Assembly: GCF_030068445.1 (NCBI RefSeq)
Contig: NZ_JAQPOK010000021.1
Span: 1 to 51,331, forward strand
Reading direction: 5' to 3'
Length of the DNA stretch: 51,331 nt
Source: Roseofilum halophilum BLCC-M91
Lineage (GTDB): Bacteria > Cyanobacteriota > Cyanobacteriia > Cyanobacteriales > Desertifilaceae
In this document: positions 16,056 through 25,038 of the stretch, one piece after another
Layout: every line of letters begins with the position of its first letter
Numbering within the stretch: the first letter of the stretch is position 1
The notes under the pieces: generated by a model
The model's database searches: none
Told to the model about the DNA's origin: nothing
The model's input: the letters and a program-made list of their open reading frames with translations, nothing else
Program-made: the position numbers and the translations under genes

Positions 16056-17207
16056 ATGACCGCTGTCCTTGCGATTAACAACGCCCATAAGCTCTCTTCT
16101 CCGCGCTTAGAAATGCCTCCCCGTCTGCTATTGGGTGCGGGGCCATCCAATGCTGACCCAAGGGTGATTGAGGCCATGAGTCGTCCCCAAGTGGGCCACC
16201 TCGATCCCTGTTTCCTGAAATTGATGGAAGAGATTCAAGAGCTACTGCGCTATACCTTTCAGACGGATAATAGCTTAACGATTCCCGTGAGTGGAACCGG
16301 TAGCGCAGCGATGGAAACCACTTTTGCCAATACGATAGAACCCAATGATGTGGTGTTGGTGGCCGTTAAAGGGTATTTTGGTCGCCGTATGGTGGATATG
16401 GCGGGTCGGTATGGGGCGGATGTGCGGCAAATTGACAAACCATGGGGAGAAGCCTTTTCGCTGGAGGAATTGAAAAAGGCTCTCTCTACCCATCGTCCAG
16501 CTATTTTGGGTATTGTCCATGCGGAAACTTCAACGGGCGTTCGTCAACCGTTAGAAGGACTGGGGGAATTGTGTCGAGAATTTGACTGTTTGCTGGTGGT
16601 AGATACGGTAACCAGTTTGGGATGTTTCCCCTTATTTATCGATGATTGGAACATTGATTTGGCTTATAGCTGTAGCCAAAAAGGCCTGAGCTGCCCTCCG
16701 GGAGCATCTCCCCTAACTATCAATCAACGGGCTTTAGATAAGATCCATAAGCGACAAACTAAGGTGGCTAATTGGTATTTGGATGTGTCCCTGGTGAGTA
16801 AGTATTGGGGTCAGGAACGCACCTATCACCATACTGCTCCGATTAATATGAATTATGCCTTGTATGAGGCTTTATGTCTGGTGGCGGAAGAGGGTTTAGA
16901 GTCTCGCTGGGAAAGACATCAGAAGAATGCCCAAATGCTCTGGGATGGGTTGGCTGAATTAGGATTAATTTGTCATGTGCCCAAGGAGTTCCGCTTACCG
17001 ACGCTGACAACGGTTCGGGTTCCAGATGGGGTGCAAGAAGCCGATATCCGTCGCCAATTGCTGGATCGGTATAATATTGAGATTAGTGGCGGTTTGGGTG
17101 ATTTGGCCGGTAAGGTGTGGCGTATTGGTTTGATGGGCCATAATAGCCGTCCGGAGAGTATTGAACGGTTGTTGAGTGCTTTGGGTGAGTTGTTACCGAG
17201 TCGTTAA
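16056..17207 (+). CDS. Class V aminotransferase (alanine/serine-glyoxylate type)
   Basis: 383 residues, PLP fold-type I. The PLP Lys is Lys209 by count in SCSQKGLSCPPG. Also visible: the PLP phosphate-binding PVSGTGSAAMETTF and the Asp-containing LLVVDTVTSLG. This group includes alanine-glyoxylate and serine-glyoxylate aminotransferases used in photorespiratory 2-phosphoglycolate metabolism. Homologues were once annotated as a 42-kDa soluble hydrogenase subunit, which is a misnomer. Amino donor specificity is not decidable here. Confidence 0.9.
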   Translation: MTAVLAINNAHKLSSPRLEMPPRLLLGAGPSNADPRVIEAMSRPQVGHLDPCFLKLMEEIQELLRYTFQTDNSLTIPVSGTGSAAMETTFANTIEPNDVVLVAVKGYFGRRMVDMAGRYGADVRQIDKPWGEAFSLEELKKALSTHRPAILGIVHAETSTGVRQPLEGLGELCREFDCLLVVDTVTSLGCFPLFIDDWNIDLAYSCSQKGLSCPPGASPLTINQRALDKIHKRQTKVANWYLDVSLVSKYWGQERTYHHTAPINMNYALYEALCLVAEEGLESRWERHQKNAQMLWDGLAELGLICHVPKEFRLPTLTTVRVPDGVQEADIRRQLLDRYNIEISGGLGDLAGKVWRIGLMGHNSRPESIERLLSALGELLPSR

Positions 17208-17310
17208 AAGTTAGCCCATTTCTATCTCTCTGAGATGGCCAGAAGCTATCAAGGGTTAACTCTCAACTGGTATAGTGGGTTTTGTGATCCCCGATTCTGA
17301 AAAAAAATCC

Positions 17311-18501
17311 GTGAAAGCAATTACTCTCCTTGGTTCCACCGGTTCGATAGGTACTCAAACCCTTGATATTGTCTCCGAGCATCCCGATCAATTTCGCATT
17401 GTGGGATTGGCAGCCGGTAATAATGTTACCCTTCTGGCACAACAGATTGAGCAATTTCGACCGGAAATTGTAGCTATTTGTAATCCCGATAAATTGCCTG
17501 AATTGAAGGCGGCGATCGCCTCAGTCGATCCCCAACCCATTTTAGTCGCTGGAGAAGCTGGGGTCGTCGAAGTCGCTGGTTATGGTGATGCCGAAAGTGT
17601 GGTTACTGGAATCGTCGGCTGTGCCGGACTTCTGCCGACCCTAGCAGCCATTAAAGCAGGTAAGGATATCGCCTTAGCCAATAAGGAAACCCTGATCGCT
17701 GGCGGGCCAGTGGTCTTACCCTTGGTCGAAGAATATGGTGTAAAATTATTACCCGCAGATTCAGAACATTCCGCAATTTTCCAATGTTTGCAAGGTGTGC
17801 CCCAAGGAGGGTTGCGTAAGATTATTTTAACCGCATCTGGCGGGGCATTCCGAGATTGGCCGGTAGAAAAGTTAGCCCAAGCCAAGGTCAGTGATGCCCT
17901 GAAACATCCCAATTGGTCGATGGGACGCAAGATTACCATTGATTCAGCCACCCTGATGAACAAGGGTCTAGAGGTGATTGAAGCCCATTTCTTGTTTGGT
18001 ATGGATTACGATAAGATCGAGATTGTGATTCATCCCCAAAGTATTATTCATTCCTTGATTGAGGTTCAAGATACCTCGGTTTTGGCGCAGTTGGGATGGC
18101 CGGATATGCGCTTACCTCTGCTCTATGCTCTCTCTTGGCCAGAGCGAATTTATACAGAATGGGAAACCTTAGATTTAGTCAAAGCGGGCAATTTAACCTT
18201 TAGACACCCGGATCATGATAAGTATCCTTGTATGCAATTAGCCTATGCTGCCGGGAGAGCCGGGGGATCGATGCCGGCGGTATTAAATGCGGCTAATGAG
18301 CAAGCGGTTGCTTTATTTTTAGATGAGAAAATTGGCTTTTTAGAAATTCCCCAGGTGATTGAACAAGTGTGCGATCGCCATCAAGTTCAGAATACTTCCC
18401 ATCCCTCCCTAGAGGATATCCTAGAGGCTGACCAATGGGCGAGACGAATGGTTTTAGAAGTCGCAGAGGGAGTCAAACGTGATTTCTTAGTGATGCGCTA
18501 A
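17311..18501 (+). CDS. dxr: 1-deoxy-D-xylulose 5-phosphate reductoisomerase
   Basis: 396 residues from GTG 17311, which gives the usual N-terminus [20 protein letters not shown]. The frame also extends to GTG 17275, but those 12 residues are not typical. Second enzyme of the MEP isoprenoid pathway: NADPH-dependent conversion of DXP to MEP. Visible: nucleotide loop GSTGSIG, metal-binding [16 protein letters not shown], the flexible-loop region [19 protein letters not shown] and [10 protein letters not shown]. Same strand as the aminotransferase with ~100 bp between. Confidence 0.97.
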   Translation: MKAITLLGSTGSIGTQTLDIVSEHPDQFRIVGLAAGNNVTLLAQQIEQFRPEIVAICNPDKLPELKAAIASVDPQPILVAGEAGVVEVAGYGDAESVVTGIVGCAGLLPTLAAIKAGKDIALANKETLIAGGPVVLPLVEEYGVKLLPADSEHSAIFQCLQGVPQGGLRKIILTASGGAFRDWPVEKLAQAKVSDALKHPNWSMGRKITIDSATLMNKGLEVIEAHFLFGMDYDKIEIVIHPQSIIHSLIEVQDTSVLAQLGWPDMRLPLLYALSWPERIYTEWETLDLVKAGNLTFRHPDHDKYPCMQLAYAAGRAGGSMPAVLNAANEQAVALFLDEKIGFLEIPQVIEQVCDRHQVQNTSHPSLEDILEADQWARRMVLEVAEGVKRDFLVMR

Positions 18502-18886
18502 CTCATATCAAGTCGGATTAAATACCCTAATTAAACATCCAGGGAGCAAGATGCTCCCACTCCAGTGGGTTCGTGCGGGTTTCCGCAAGCGGACATGAAT
18601 ACAAAAATAGTCGTCAGTCTACAAGATTTGGGTATAACCCGCCCCTACAGAGATCTGTAGCGTAAATAAATAGATTTGATATTACACAACACTCAGAGGG
18701 ACTTTCTTGCTAATTACTCATTACTTAACAGCGCAAAGCGCTGTATCTAAAGAATTCGAGGAGTGCGGGAGTCTTGCCCGCTTCAACCCAACCTGCTCTG
18801 CTATAGGATTGACTGTTCTGGATTAGAGTCCCCAACTCAGTATATTAGAAAAAGTCATATTCTAAAATTTCAGGAGTTTCCTTTCT
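18502..18886. other. 385-bp repeat-rich spacer, no gene seen
   Basis: Contains palindromes but no convincing frame: GGGAGC-AAGAT-GCTCCC (18542-18558) and GCGGGA-GTCTT-GCCCGC (18765-18781), both relatives of the 24-bp repeat at 1167, and ACAGCGC-AAA-GCGCTGT (18728-18744), related to the heptamer-linked palindrome. The final ~70 bp should hold the promoter of the DUF1400 gene, whose start has AGGAG at 18872. Confidence 0.7.
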
Positions 18887-20605
18887 ATGAAAATTAGAAG
18901 TGGGCCGCGAATCTGGAGAAGCCTTCAAAGTTTAGGAATTACCCAGAGCATAACTGCCTTCATTTTAGGTGCATCAACAGCAATTTTTACCGCACTGCCC
19001 AGTTATAGCGCGGAACAAATTGTTTTAAATTATGGACTCTTAGAATTTTATTTATCTGTTGGGGATCTAGAAGCGTTTGCTGAAGAGGGAACAGTGAGCG
19101 ACCAACTCGGTTTTTACCTTAAGTTTCTGACACCACAAGGGCAGGAAAATTTTCGTAAAGTTCTAACCGCTCCCTTAGAAGCGCAAGCAGCGTTAGAAGA
19201 GGGATTACCTGGAGACGTTGAAGTTGGGCCGGTTGCTATTTCTAAGTTTTTCTCGTCTCCCATGGGTCGGGGAATCATTACAGATTTAGGCAAAATCATA
19301 CAAACGGACTCGCGATTTAATGGCGGCTTGTCGATTCGTTCAGCCTTGGTTTTATCGGCGGCCGATCCAGAAGGGATGACCTTATTGAACTTTCTGAAAA
19401 GATTTCCGACTCGTCAATTACGAGTGAATTCTAATCAAATTTTTTCCCTGCGAAATTTCCTAGAGGATTTAATTAAAACGACTGATAAAGTGGTGGCTGA
19501 AATTGAACGCAAAGCCGAGGCAGAAATCCAGAGTGAACCGGATATTGATTATGAGCAACTGCCGGATATTCGGGAACCGGGAGAGAGGGGGTTTACCACG
19601 AAGCAAATTGAATTAGTGGATCGAGAGCGCGATCGCCGCTTTTACGTGGATTTGTATATTCCCGAACATCAGAAAAACGAAAAATTGCCGATTTTGATTA
19701 TTTCCCATGGTTTAGCCAGCCACCCCGAACACTTTACACGCGGCGGCTCGATTTTGGCTTCCCATGGGTTTTTCGTCGCCATTCCCCAACATCCCGGCAG
19801 TGACTTGCAACACTTGCAAGCCTTGCTCACGGGTCGGGAATTTGAAGTGTTTGAGCGGTTGGAATTTATTAATCGCCCCCTAGATATTCAATTTCTGATC
19901 GACGAGCTAGAGCGACGCAACGCCTCAGAATTTGGCGATCGCCTCAACTTGGAAGCCATTGGGGTTGGGGGGCATTCCTTTGGCGGTTATACTGCCCTGG
20001 CTTTAGCTGGAGCAACCATTGACTTTACTATCCTAGAACAGCAGTGCCAACAGATCTTAGGATCGGCAGATATTGCCCTGCGTTTGCAATGTCGCGCTCT
20101 CAGCTTAAACCCGGAAGAATATCAACAGCATACCTTACACGATCTTCGTGTAAAAGCTATCTATGTTCTTAACCCAGTTAGCCGCTTATTTGGGCGATCG
20201 GGCATGGAAAAAATTGATATTCCGGTCTTAATTTCTGGTGGAGATAGCGATCCAGTCACTCCCCTGATTTCCGAACAAGTACAACCTTTTACCTGGCTAA
20301 CCACACCCCATAAATATCTCTGTCTTCTTTATGGTAGCTCCCACACCGAACAACTGACCAAGCTCACCATGTCCTTAGTCCCTCAAGTCGGAGAACTGGT
20401 AGAACCCGATCCGCAAATTGTCGGGACTTACATTCGCGCTCTGGCTGTGGCCTTTTTCAATGTTCATTTGCTCAACAAGGACAGTTATCAACCCTATTTA
20501 ACGGCTGCCTATTCCCATTCCATTACCGTCTTTCCCTACACCCTCAACCTGATTCACTCATTTACTCCAGAAGATTTGGAATTAATCATCAGCCAACCCC
20601 ACTAG
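18887..20605 (+). CDS. Exported DUF1400/alpha-beta hydrolase
   Basis: 572 residues. The signal peptide ends near SYSA-EQ (about residue 43). Residues ~45-170 are the DUF1400 domain that precedes hydrolases in cyanobacteria. Residues ~235-560 are an alpha/beta hydrolase related to dienelactone hydrolase and PAF acetylhydrolase: LPILIISHGLASHPEHF, the nucleophile elbow GGHSFGGYTAL, an acid in ISGGDSDPVTPL and a late His in YGSSHTEQL. Probably periplasmic or outer-envelope esterase; substrate unknown. AGGAG lies 10-15 nt before the ATG. Confidence 0.88.
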   Translation: MKIRSGPRIWRSLQSLGITQSITAFILGASTAIFTALPSYSAEQIVLNYGLLEFYLSVGDLEAFAEEGTVSDQLGFYLKFLTPQGQENFRKVLTAPLEAQAALEEGLPGDVEVGPVAISKFFSSPMGRGIITDLGKIIQTDSRFNGGLSIRSALVLSAADPEGMTLLNFLKRFPTRQLRVNSNQIFSLRNFLEDLIKTTDKVVAEIERKAEAEIQSEPDIDYEQLPDIREPGERGFTTKQIELVDRERDRRFYVDLYIPEHQKNEKLPILIISHGLASHPEHFTRGGSILASHGFFVAIPQHPGSDLQHLQALLTGREFEVFERLEFINRPLDIQFLIDELERRNASEFGDRLNLEAIGVGGHSFGGYTALALAGATIDFTILEQQCQQILGSADIALRLQCRALSLNPEEYQQHTLHDLRVKAIYVLNPVSRLFGRSGMEKIDIPVLISGGDSDPVTPLISEQVQPFTWLTTPHKYLCLLYGSSHTEQLTKLTMSLVPQVGELVEPDPQIVGTYIRALAVAFFNVHLLNKDSYQPYLTAAYSHSITVFPYTLNLIHSFTPEDLELIISQPH

Positions 20606-20694
20606 AGACGCTGAAGGGCGATCGCCCGAGTGTTTCGATTAAGGCAAAAGGCAAGAGGGGAGAGGACTTAGGAGCGCTGTAAATTGCCATAGGG

Positions 20695-22845
20695 TTAAAC
20701 CCTCAACGACAAACCAATCCGTTTCAACTTCTCATTCACCTCCAAAACCCTCACCTTCACCACCTGTCCTACCTTAACAATATCCTTCGGATCGCTCACA
20801 AAATAATCCGCCATTTCAGAAATATGAATTAACCCATCCTGATGTACCCCAATATCCACAAACGCGCCAAAATTCACCACATTAGATACCACCCCCTCCA
20901 AAATCATTCCCTCTTTCAGGTCTGTAATCTCATTGATGCCCTCTCTAAACGTCGCGTATTCAAATTTGGCTCTAGGGTCGCGTCCCGGCTTCTGAAGCTC
21001 ATTTACAATGTCTTTGAGCGTCGGCAATCCGATCGCCTCCGTCCGATACTTCTGTAAATTCACTTTACCCACCCGATCCGCAATTTCACCAACCCTCGCT
21101 AACGGCAAATTTAGATCCTTCACCATCTGTTCCACAATCCCATAACTCTCCGGATGCACCGCCGTATTATCCAACGGATTCTCCCCCTCACGAATTCGCA
21201 GAAACCCCGCCGCTTGTTCAAACGCCTTTGGCCCTAACTTCGGCACTTTCAGCAACTGACGACGATTCTTAAACGCCCCATGTTCATCCCGGAACTTGAC
21301 CACATTCTTAGCAATTGTGGGCGTAATTCCCGACACAAACGACAACAGTTGCATCGAAGCCGTATTTAAATCCACCCCCACATAATTAACGCAACTTTCC
21401 ACCGTTTCATCCAACTGTTTTTTCAGCAACTTCTGATTTACATCATGCTGATATTGCCCCACCCCAATTGATTTCGGGTCAATTTTCACCAACTCCGCCA
21501 ACGGATCTTGCAACCGCCGACCAATACTAATTGCACCGCGCACCGTCACATCTAAATCGGGGAATTCCTCCCGCGCCAAATCACTAGCCGAATAAATCGA
21601 AGCACCCGATTCATTCACCATCACCTTAATCGGTTTGCGCTCCAAATTCTGCAACACTTCGGTTACAAATTGATCCGTTTCGCGGGAAGCCGTACCATTG
21701 CCGATCGCAATCAACTCAATGCCATACTTCCCAATCAGCTTCACCAGAACCCTTGCTGCTTCTTGCCTTTGCCGCTCTCCCTGGTGGGGAAAAATCGCCT
21801 GATACTCCAGAAACTTCGCCGTCTCATCCAACACCGCCACCTTACACCCGGTGCAAAATCCGGGATCAATCGCCAGCGTCGGCTTCATTCCCGCCGGAGG
21901 AGAAAGCAACAGCTCCCGCAGATTCGTTTCAAAGGTTTGGATAGACTCAATATCCGCCGCCAACTTACACTCATTGCGAATATCCGACGTTAAAGACGGC
22001 TTCATCAACCGACTAAAGCTATCCTCAATCACCCCCTGAAACCAGGGACGCAACACCCGGTTACGGGTACGGAGAATCTGCGCTTCTAAGTTTTCTAGGA
22101 TTTTATCGCGATCGCAATCCAAATCCAGCCTTAAAACCTTCTCCTCCTCTCCCCGAAACAGAGCCAACAAATTATGGGCCGCAATCTTACTCACCGGGGC
22201 ACTATAATTGCGATACATCTCATATTTCGTCGTTCCCTCCGGATAATCCTTCTTAATTTGGGAAACAAACGCCCCCGTTTTCATCATCTGCTCCCGCACT
22301 TGAGAACGCAAAGCCGCCGTTTCCGCAATTTGTTCCGCAATAATATCACCCGCACCTTTGAGCGCCTCTTCCACCGTCTCCACCCCTTTTTCTGGATTTA
22401 AATAGGCTTTAGCCAATTCCTCCCAAGACGAAACCGAGCCTTGAGAACGATTCAAATCTTGCAGCAGTTGCGCCAAAGGTTCCAGTCCCTTTTCTTTCGC
22501 AATCGTAGCGCGAGTTCTGCGCTTTGGTTTATAGGGCAGATAAAGATCTTCGAGTTCCGTTTTTTGCTGACAATTTTCAATTTGCGCCTTCAGCTCATCC
22601 GTCAGTTTTCCTTGGCTCTCAATCGACTCTAGAATGCTCTTTTTCCGCCCTTCCAGTTCCGAGAGATAAACCGAGCGATCGGCAATTTCCCGCAACTGCA
22701 CTTCATCGAGCGATCCCGTTCTTTCCTTCCGATAGCGAGCAATAAACGGAATCGTCGCCCCTTCTTGCAGCAGTTGCAGCACATTCTCCACTTGAGAGAG
22801 ATTGAGGTTTAATTCTTGGGCAATTTGTCGCGGAATTTGTAGCAT
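20695..22845 (-). CDS. tex: Tex-family RNA-binding transcription accessory protein
   Basis: 716 residues, near the usual Tex size. Order: N-terminal helical/HTH part (QIAQELNLNLSQVENVLQLL), a YqgF/RNase H-like domain (LAIDPGFCTGCKVAVLD near residue 325), helix-hairpin-helix motifs (FVSGITPTIAKNVVKFRDEHG) and a C-terminal S1 domain (EGVVSNVVNFGAFVDIGVHQ). Tex binds nucleic acid and influences transcription elongation. Monocistronic, with a palindromic repeat element upstream. Confidence 0.96.
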   Translation of the reverse strand: MLQIPRQIAQELNLNLSQVENVLQLLQEGATIPFIARYRKERTGSLDEVQLREIADRSVYLSELEGRKKSILESIESQGKLTDELKAQIENCQQKTELEDLYLPYKPKRRTRATIAKEKGLEPLAQLLQDLNRSQGSVSSWEELAKAYLNPEKGVETVEEALKGAGDIIAEQIAETAALRSQVREQMMKTGAFVSQIKKDYPEGTTKYEMYRNYSAPVSKIAAHNLLALFRGEEEKVLRLDLDCDRDKILENLEAQILRTRNRVLRPWFQGVIEDSFSRLMKPSLTSDIRNECKLAADIESIQTFETNLRELLLSPPAGMKPTLAIDPGFCTGCKVAVLDETAKFLEYQAIFPHQGERQRQEAARVLVKLIGKYGIELIAIGNGTASRETDQFVTEVLQNLERKPIKVMVNESGASIYSASDLAREEFPDLDVTVRGAISIGRRLQDPLAELVKIDPKSIGVGQYQHDVNQKLLKKQLDETVESCVNYVGVDLNTASMQLLSFVSGITPTIAKNVVKFRDEHGAFKNRRQLLKVPKLGPKAFEQAAGFLRIREGENPLDNTAVHPESYGIVEQMVKDLNLPLARVGEIADRVGKVNLQKYRTEAIGLPTLKDIVNELQKPGRDPRAKFEYATFREGINEITDLKEGMILEGVVSNVVNFGAFVDIGVHQDGLIHISEMADYFVSDPKDIVKVGQVVKVRVLEVNEKLKRIGLSLRV

Positions 22846-22890
22846 GATTCATTCACAATACTATTTTTAATCAATTTTTGAATAGACCAG

Positions 22891-23031
22891 ATTTTGCCCT
22901 CTCCCTGTATCCCTCTCCCACTCCGAGAGGGACTTGTACCCCTTCTCCCTTCGACTTCGCTCCCTTCGACTTCGCTCAGGGCAAGCAGGGCAGCGCCTGC
23001 GGGAGAAGGGGTTAGGGGATGAGGGCAAAAT
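22891..23031. repeat. 141-bp nested-palindrome element (MITE-like)
   Basis: Outer perfect 11-bp inverted ends ATTTTGCCCTC (22891-22901) and GAGGGCAAAAT (23021-23031) enclose inner perfect 11-bp arms CCCCTTCTCCC (22939-22949) and GGGAGAAGGGG (23001-23011). The middle has a 15-bp tandem duplication (CCCTTCGACTTCGCT twice). No coding capacity. The first ~40 bp recur at 23897, on the other side of radC. Confidence 0.85.
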
Positions 23032-23090
23032 GCTGATTGCTTCAAAACGCCATATAAAATAAAAACAATAACCCGTTCAGTAAATAATAC

Positions 23091-23819
23091 TTAACCAAAC
23101 TCTTGATAATTATCCCACAAATCCGTAGTTTGGCGCAAACTCTGATGGGAACCCTGACCCAAAATCAGGTGATCTAACAACGGAATACCCAACAATTGAG
23201 CCGCCTGCAATAACTGTTTCGTTAGCTCAATATCTTCCTCACTCGGTTCCGTGCTTCCCGTGGGATGATTATGGGCAATAATCAAACGACTAGCCCCTTG
23301 GCGAATCACTTCCCGAAAGATTTCCCTAGGATGAGCTAAAGTTTCGGTAGCTGTACCGATGGTAATCACTTTAGTGGCTAAAAGTTGGTTTTTCACATCC
23401 AAAGATAGGACAGCAAACTTTTCTTGATTTTGCCACATTAACTGATGACTTAAAGCGGCTGCGGCTTCATCGGGACTATTAATTTCTGGCTTCACTGGAC
23501 GCAATTCAAACACCCGTTTTCCTAATTCAATCGCCGCTAAAATAGTAGTAGCTTTAGCTGGGCCGATGCCATGAATTTTGGTTAATTCTTGGGGACTAAT
23601 ATCGCGCAGCACTTCTAGGGCGTTGCGCTGCCCATCGCTGAGTTCTTTTAACAGATGTTGCCCCAACCCCACGGCGGATAATTTGCCCTTTCCTTGCCCG
23701 GTTGCTAATAAAATGGCAATTAACTCGGCTGCGGTCAAATGACTGGCTCCCAGCTCAATGAGTCGCTCGCGGGGGCGTTCGCTAGTGGGGAGATCCAGCA
23801 TCCGAATACTGTAGGTCAT
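23091..23819 (-). CDS. radC: RadC-family JAMM-domain protein
   Basis: 242 residues. The N-terminal half has a UPF0758 helix-hairpin-helix ([20 protein letters not shown]). The C-terminal half is an MPN/JAMM domain with the metal motif [14 protein letters not shown] (HxHx10D). The name is historical; a DNA-repair role is unproven and biochemical function is unclear. Flanked on both sides by copies of a short repeat. Confidence 0.93.
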   Translation of the reverse strand: MTYSIRMLDLPTSERPRERLIELGASHLTAAELIAILLATGQGKGKLSAVGLGQHLLKELSDGQRNALEVLRDISPQELTKIHGIGPAKATTILAAIELGKRVFELRPVKPEINSPDEAAAALSHQLMWQNQEKFAVLSLDVKNQLLATKVITIGTATETLAHPREIFREVIRQGASRLIIAHNHPTGSTEPSEEDIELTKQLLQAAQLLGIPLLDHLILGQGSHQSLRQTTDLWDNYQEFG

Positions 23820-23896
23820 TTCAATTAAAAATTAAAATTTTTCATGTCGGCGACAGCCGAAAAAATTAAAAATTAAAAAAAATTTAGAGGGATCGT

Positions 23897-23938
23897 GCCC
23901 TCTCCTTATATCCCTCTCCCACTCCGAGAGGGACTTAT
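23897..23938. repeat. Partial copy of the 22891 repeat element
   Basis: TGCCCTCTCCTTATATCCCT continuing to GAGAGGGACTTAT closely matches the left ~42 bp of the element at 22891, in the same orientation. The right half is missing. The two copies bracket radC. Confidence 0.7.
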
Positions 23939-23951
23939 GATCCCACAGGAT

Positions 23952-24908
23952 TTACTCGTAAACATTGGCGGCTTTCAGCATATGATAAGTAATCAACAGT
24001 TGAGTGAGTGCCAATGGATAGCTTTGGAGAATTTCGCCAGTTGTGCCTACGAGTTTACCAATTTCGTCGTTGCCTTCTAAGCTACAGAATTTACCTAAAT
24101 AAGGTACATCATGACAGAGGATTTTTTCCAGTTCTTTCACTTGTTCATCTGTGGCATGGCCATCGACTTCTAAGACATCTACCGGCTTATTCATATCCCG
24201 GTCTAATTCGAGGCGAATGGCGGAACTGAGGTGCGATCGGCTCGGTTCCAAAATACCGGTAAAATCAGGGTGAGGAATGGTGGGGCGCAGCACTAAACGA
24301 ACATCTAATAAGAGGTCATTTTCTTCGGTGCGATCTTGTGGGGGATAGAAGCTGACGACGATATCTGACCATTGCCGTTGGGGACGGATAAACTGCTCCG
24401 AGTCAGATTCCCGTTTCCGCAGTTGTGCGATTACCTGTTCTTCAGTATATCCGCGCTTGCGAGTATCGCGCTTAACTTTCCACTGACTGCGGAGATCTTC
24501 TGGGGGAGCTAGATAAACTTTAACGTCAAAGCTGTCTCTGGCAACACGGGTGGAGTAACTCAAGAGTCCTTCAACAATCACAAACCGTTTGGGTTCGATA
24601 TATTCGGGGGGGTCAAACATCCCCGTATCGTGATTATAAATGGGTTTGAGGATGGGTTGACCGGTTCGCAGTAGCCCTAGATGTTGTTGGATAATATCCA
24701 GATAATTACAATCGGGATGCAGTGCAGAGATGCCCATTTCTGCCCGTTGTTTACGGTCATATCGGTGGTAGTCATCGGTACAAATCACGGTAACGCTATC
24801 TTCTCCAAGCACTTGAGCGATTCCTTTAGTTAAGGTGGTTTTACCAGCAGCGCTATCACCGACAATACCCAGGAGAATTGGGCGGTTAGAAAGGTTACGA
24901 GTAGGCAT
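23952..24908 (-). CDS. Phosphoribulokinase/uridine-kinase-like protein (PRK paralogue)
   Basis: 318 residues. P-loop kinase with Walker A GDSAAGKT (17-24), CTDDYHRYDRKQRAEMGISA, PIYNHDTGMFDPPEYIEP and FVIVEGLL. These match the PRK family, but the Calvin-cycle enzyme of cyanobacteria reads GDSGCGKST and EGLHPLYDERVR at these sites. This copy ends differently (TYHMLKAANVYE) and lacks the N-terminal Cys in the P-loop that gives redox control. It is therefore likely the second, non-Calvin PRK-like paralogue of cyanobacteria; substrate unknown. Confidence 0.8.
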   Translation of the reverse strand: MPTRNLSNRPILLGIVGDSAAGKTTLTKGIAQVLGEDSVTVICTDDYHRYDRKQRAEMGISALHPDCNYLDIIQQHLGLLRTGQPILKPIYNHDTGMFDPPEYIEPKRFVIVEGLLSYSTRVARDSFDVKVYLAPPEDLRSQWKVKRDTRKRGYTEEQVIAQLRKRESDSEQFIRPQRQWSDIVVSFYPPQDRTEENDLLLDVRLVLRPTIPHPDFTGILEPSRSHLSSAIRLELDRDMNKPVDVLEVDGHATDEQVKELEKILCHDVPYLGKFCSLEGNDEIGKLVGTTGEILQSYPLALTQLLITYHMLKAANVYE

Positions 24909-25038
24909 GATTTAGAAGTGATTAAGTCTAGGGGTTAAGCTGACTTATGATACCATGAAAGGGGACAGAGAACAGGAGTCTCTGGTTTACCAGAGGTTGA
25001 CCAGAGACTGTTTGGGTGTGGGGATCTCAGGGCTGAAG

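Noticed and set aside
16056-17207. Soluble hydrogenase subunit
   Set aside because: Old misannotation of class V aminotransferases; the PLP lysine motif is clear.
23952-24908. Calvin-cycle phosphoribulokinase
   Set aside because: P-loop and later motifs differ from the photosynthetic enzyme; called a paralogue instead.
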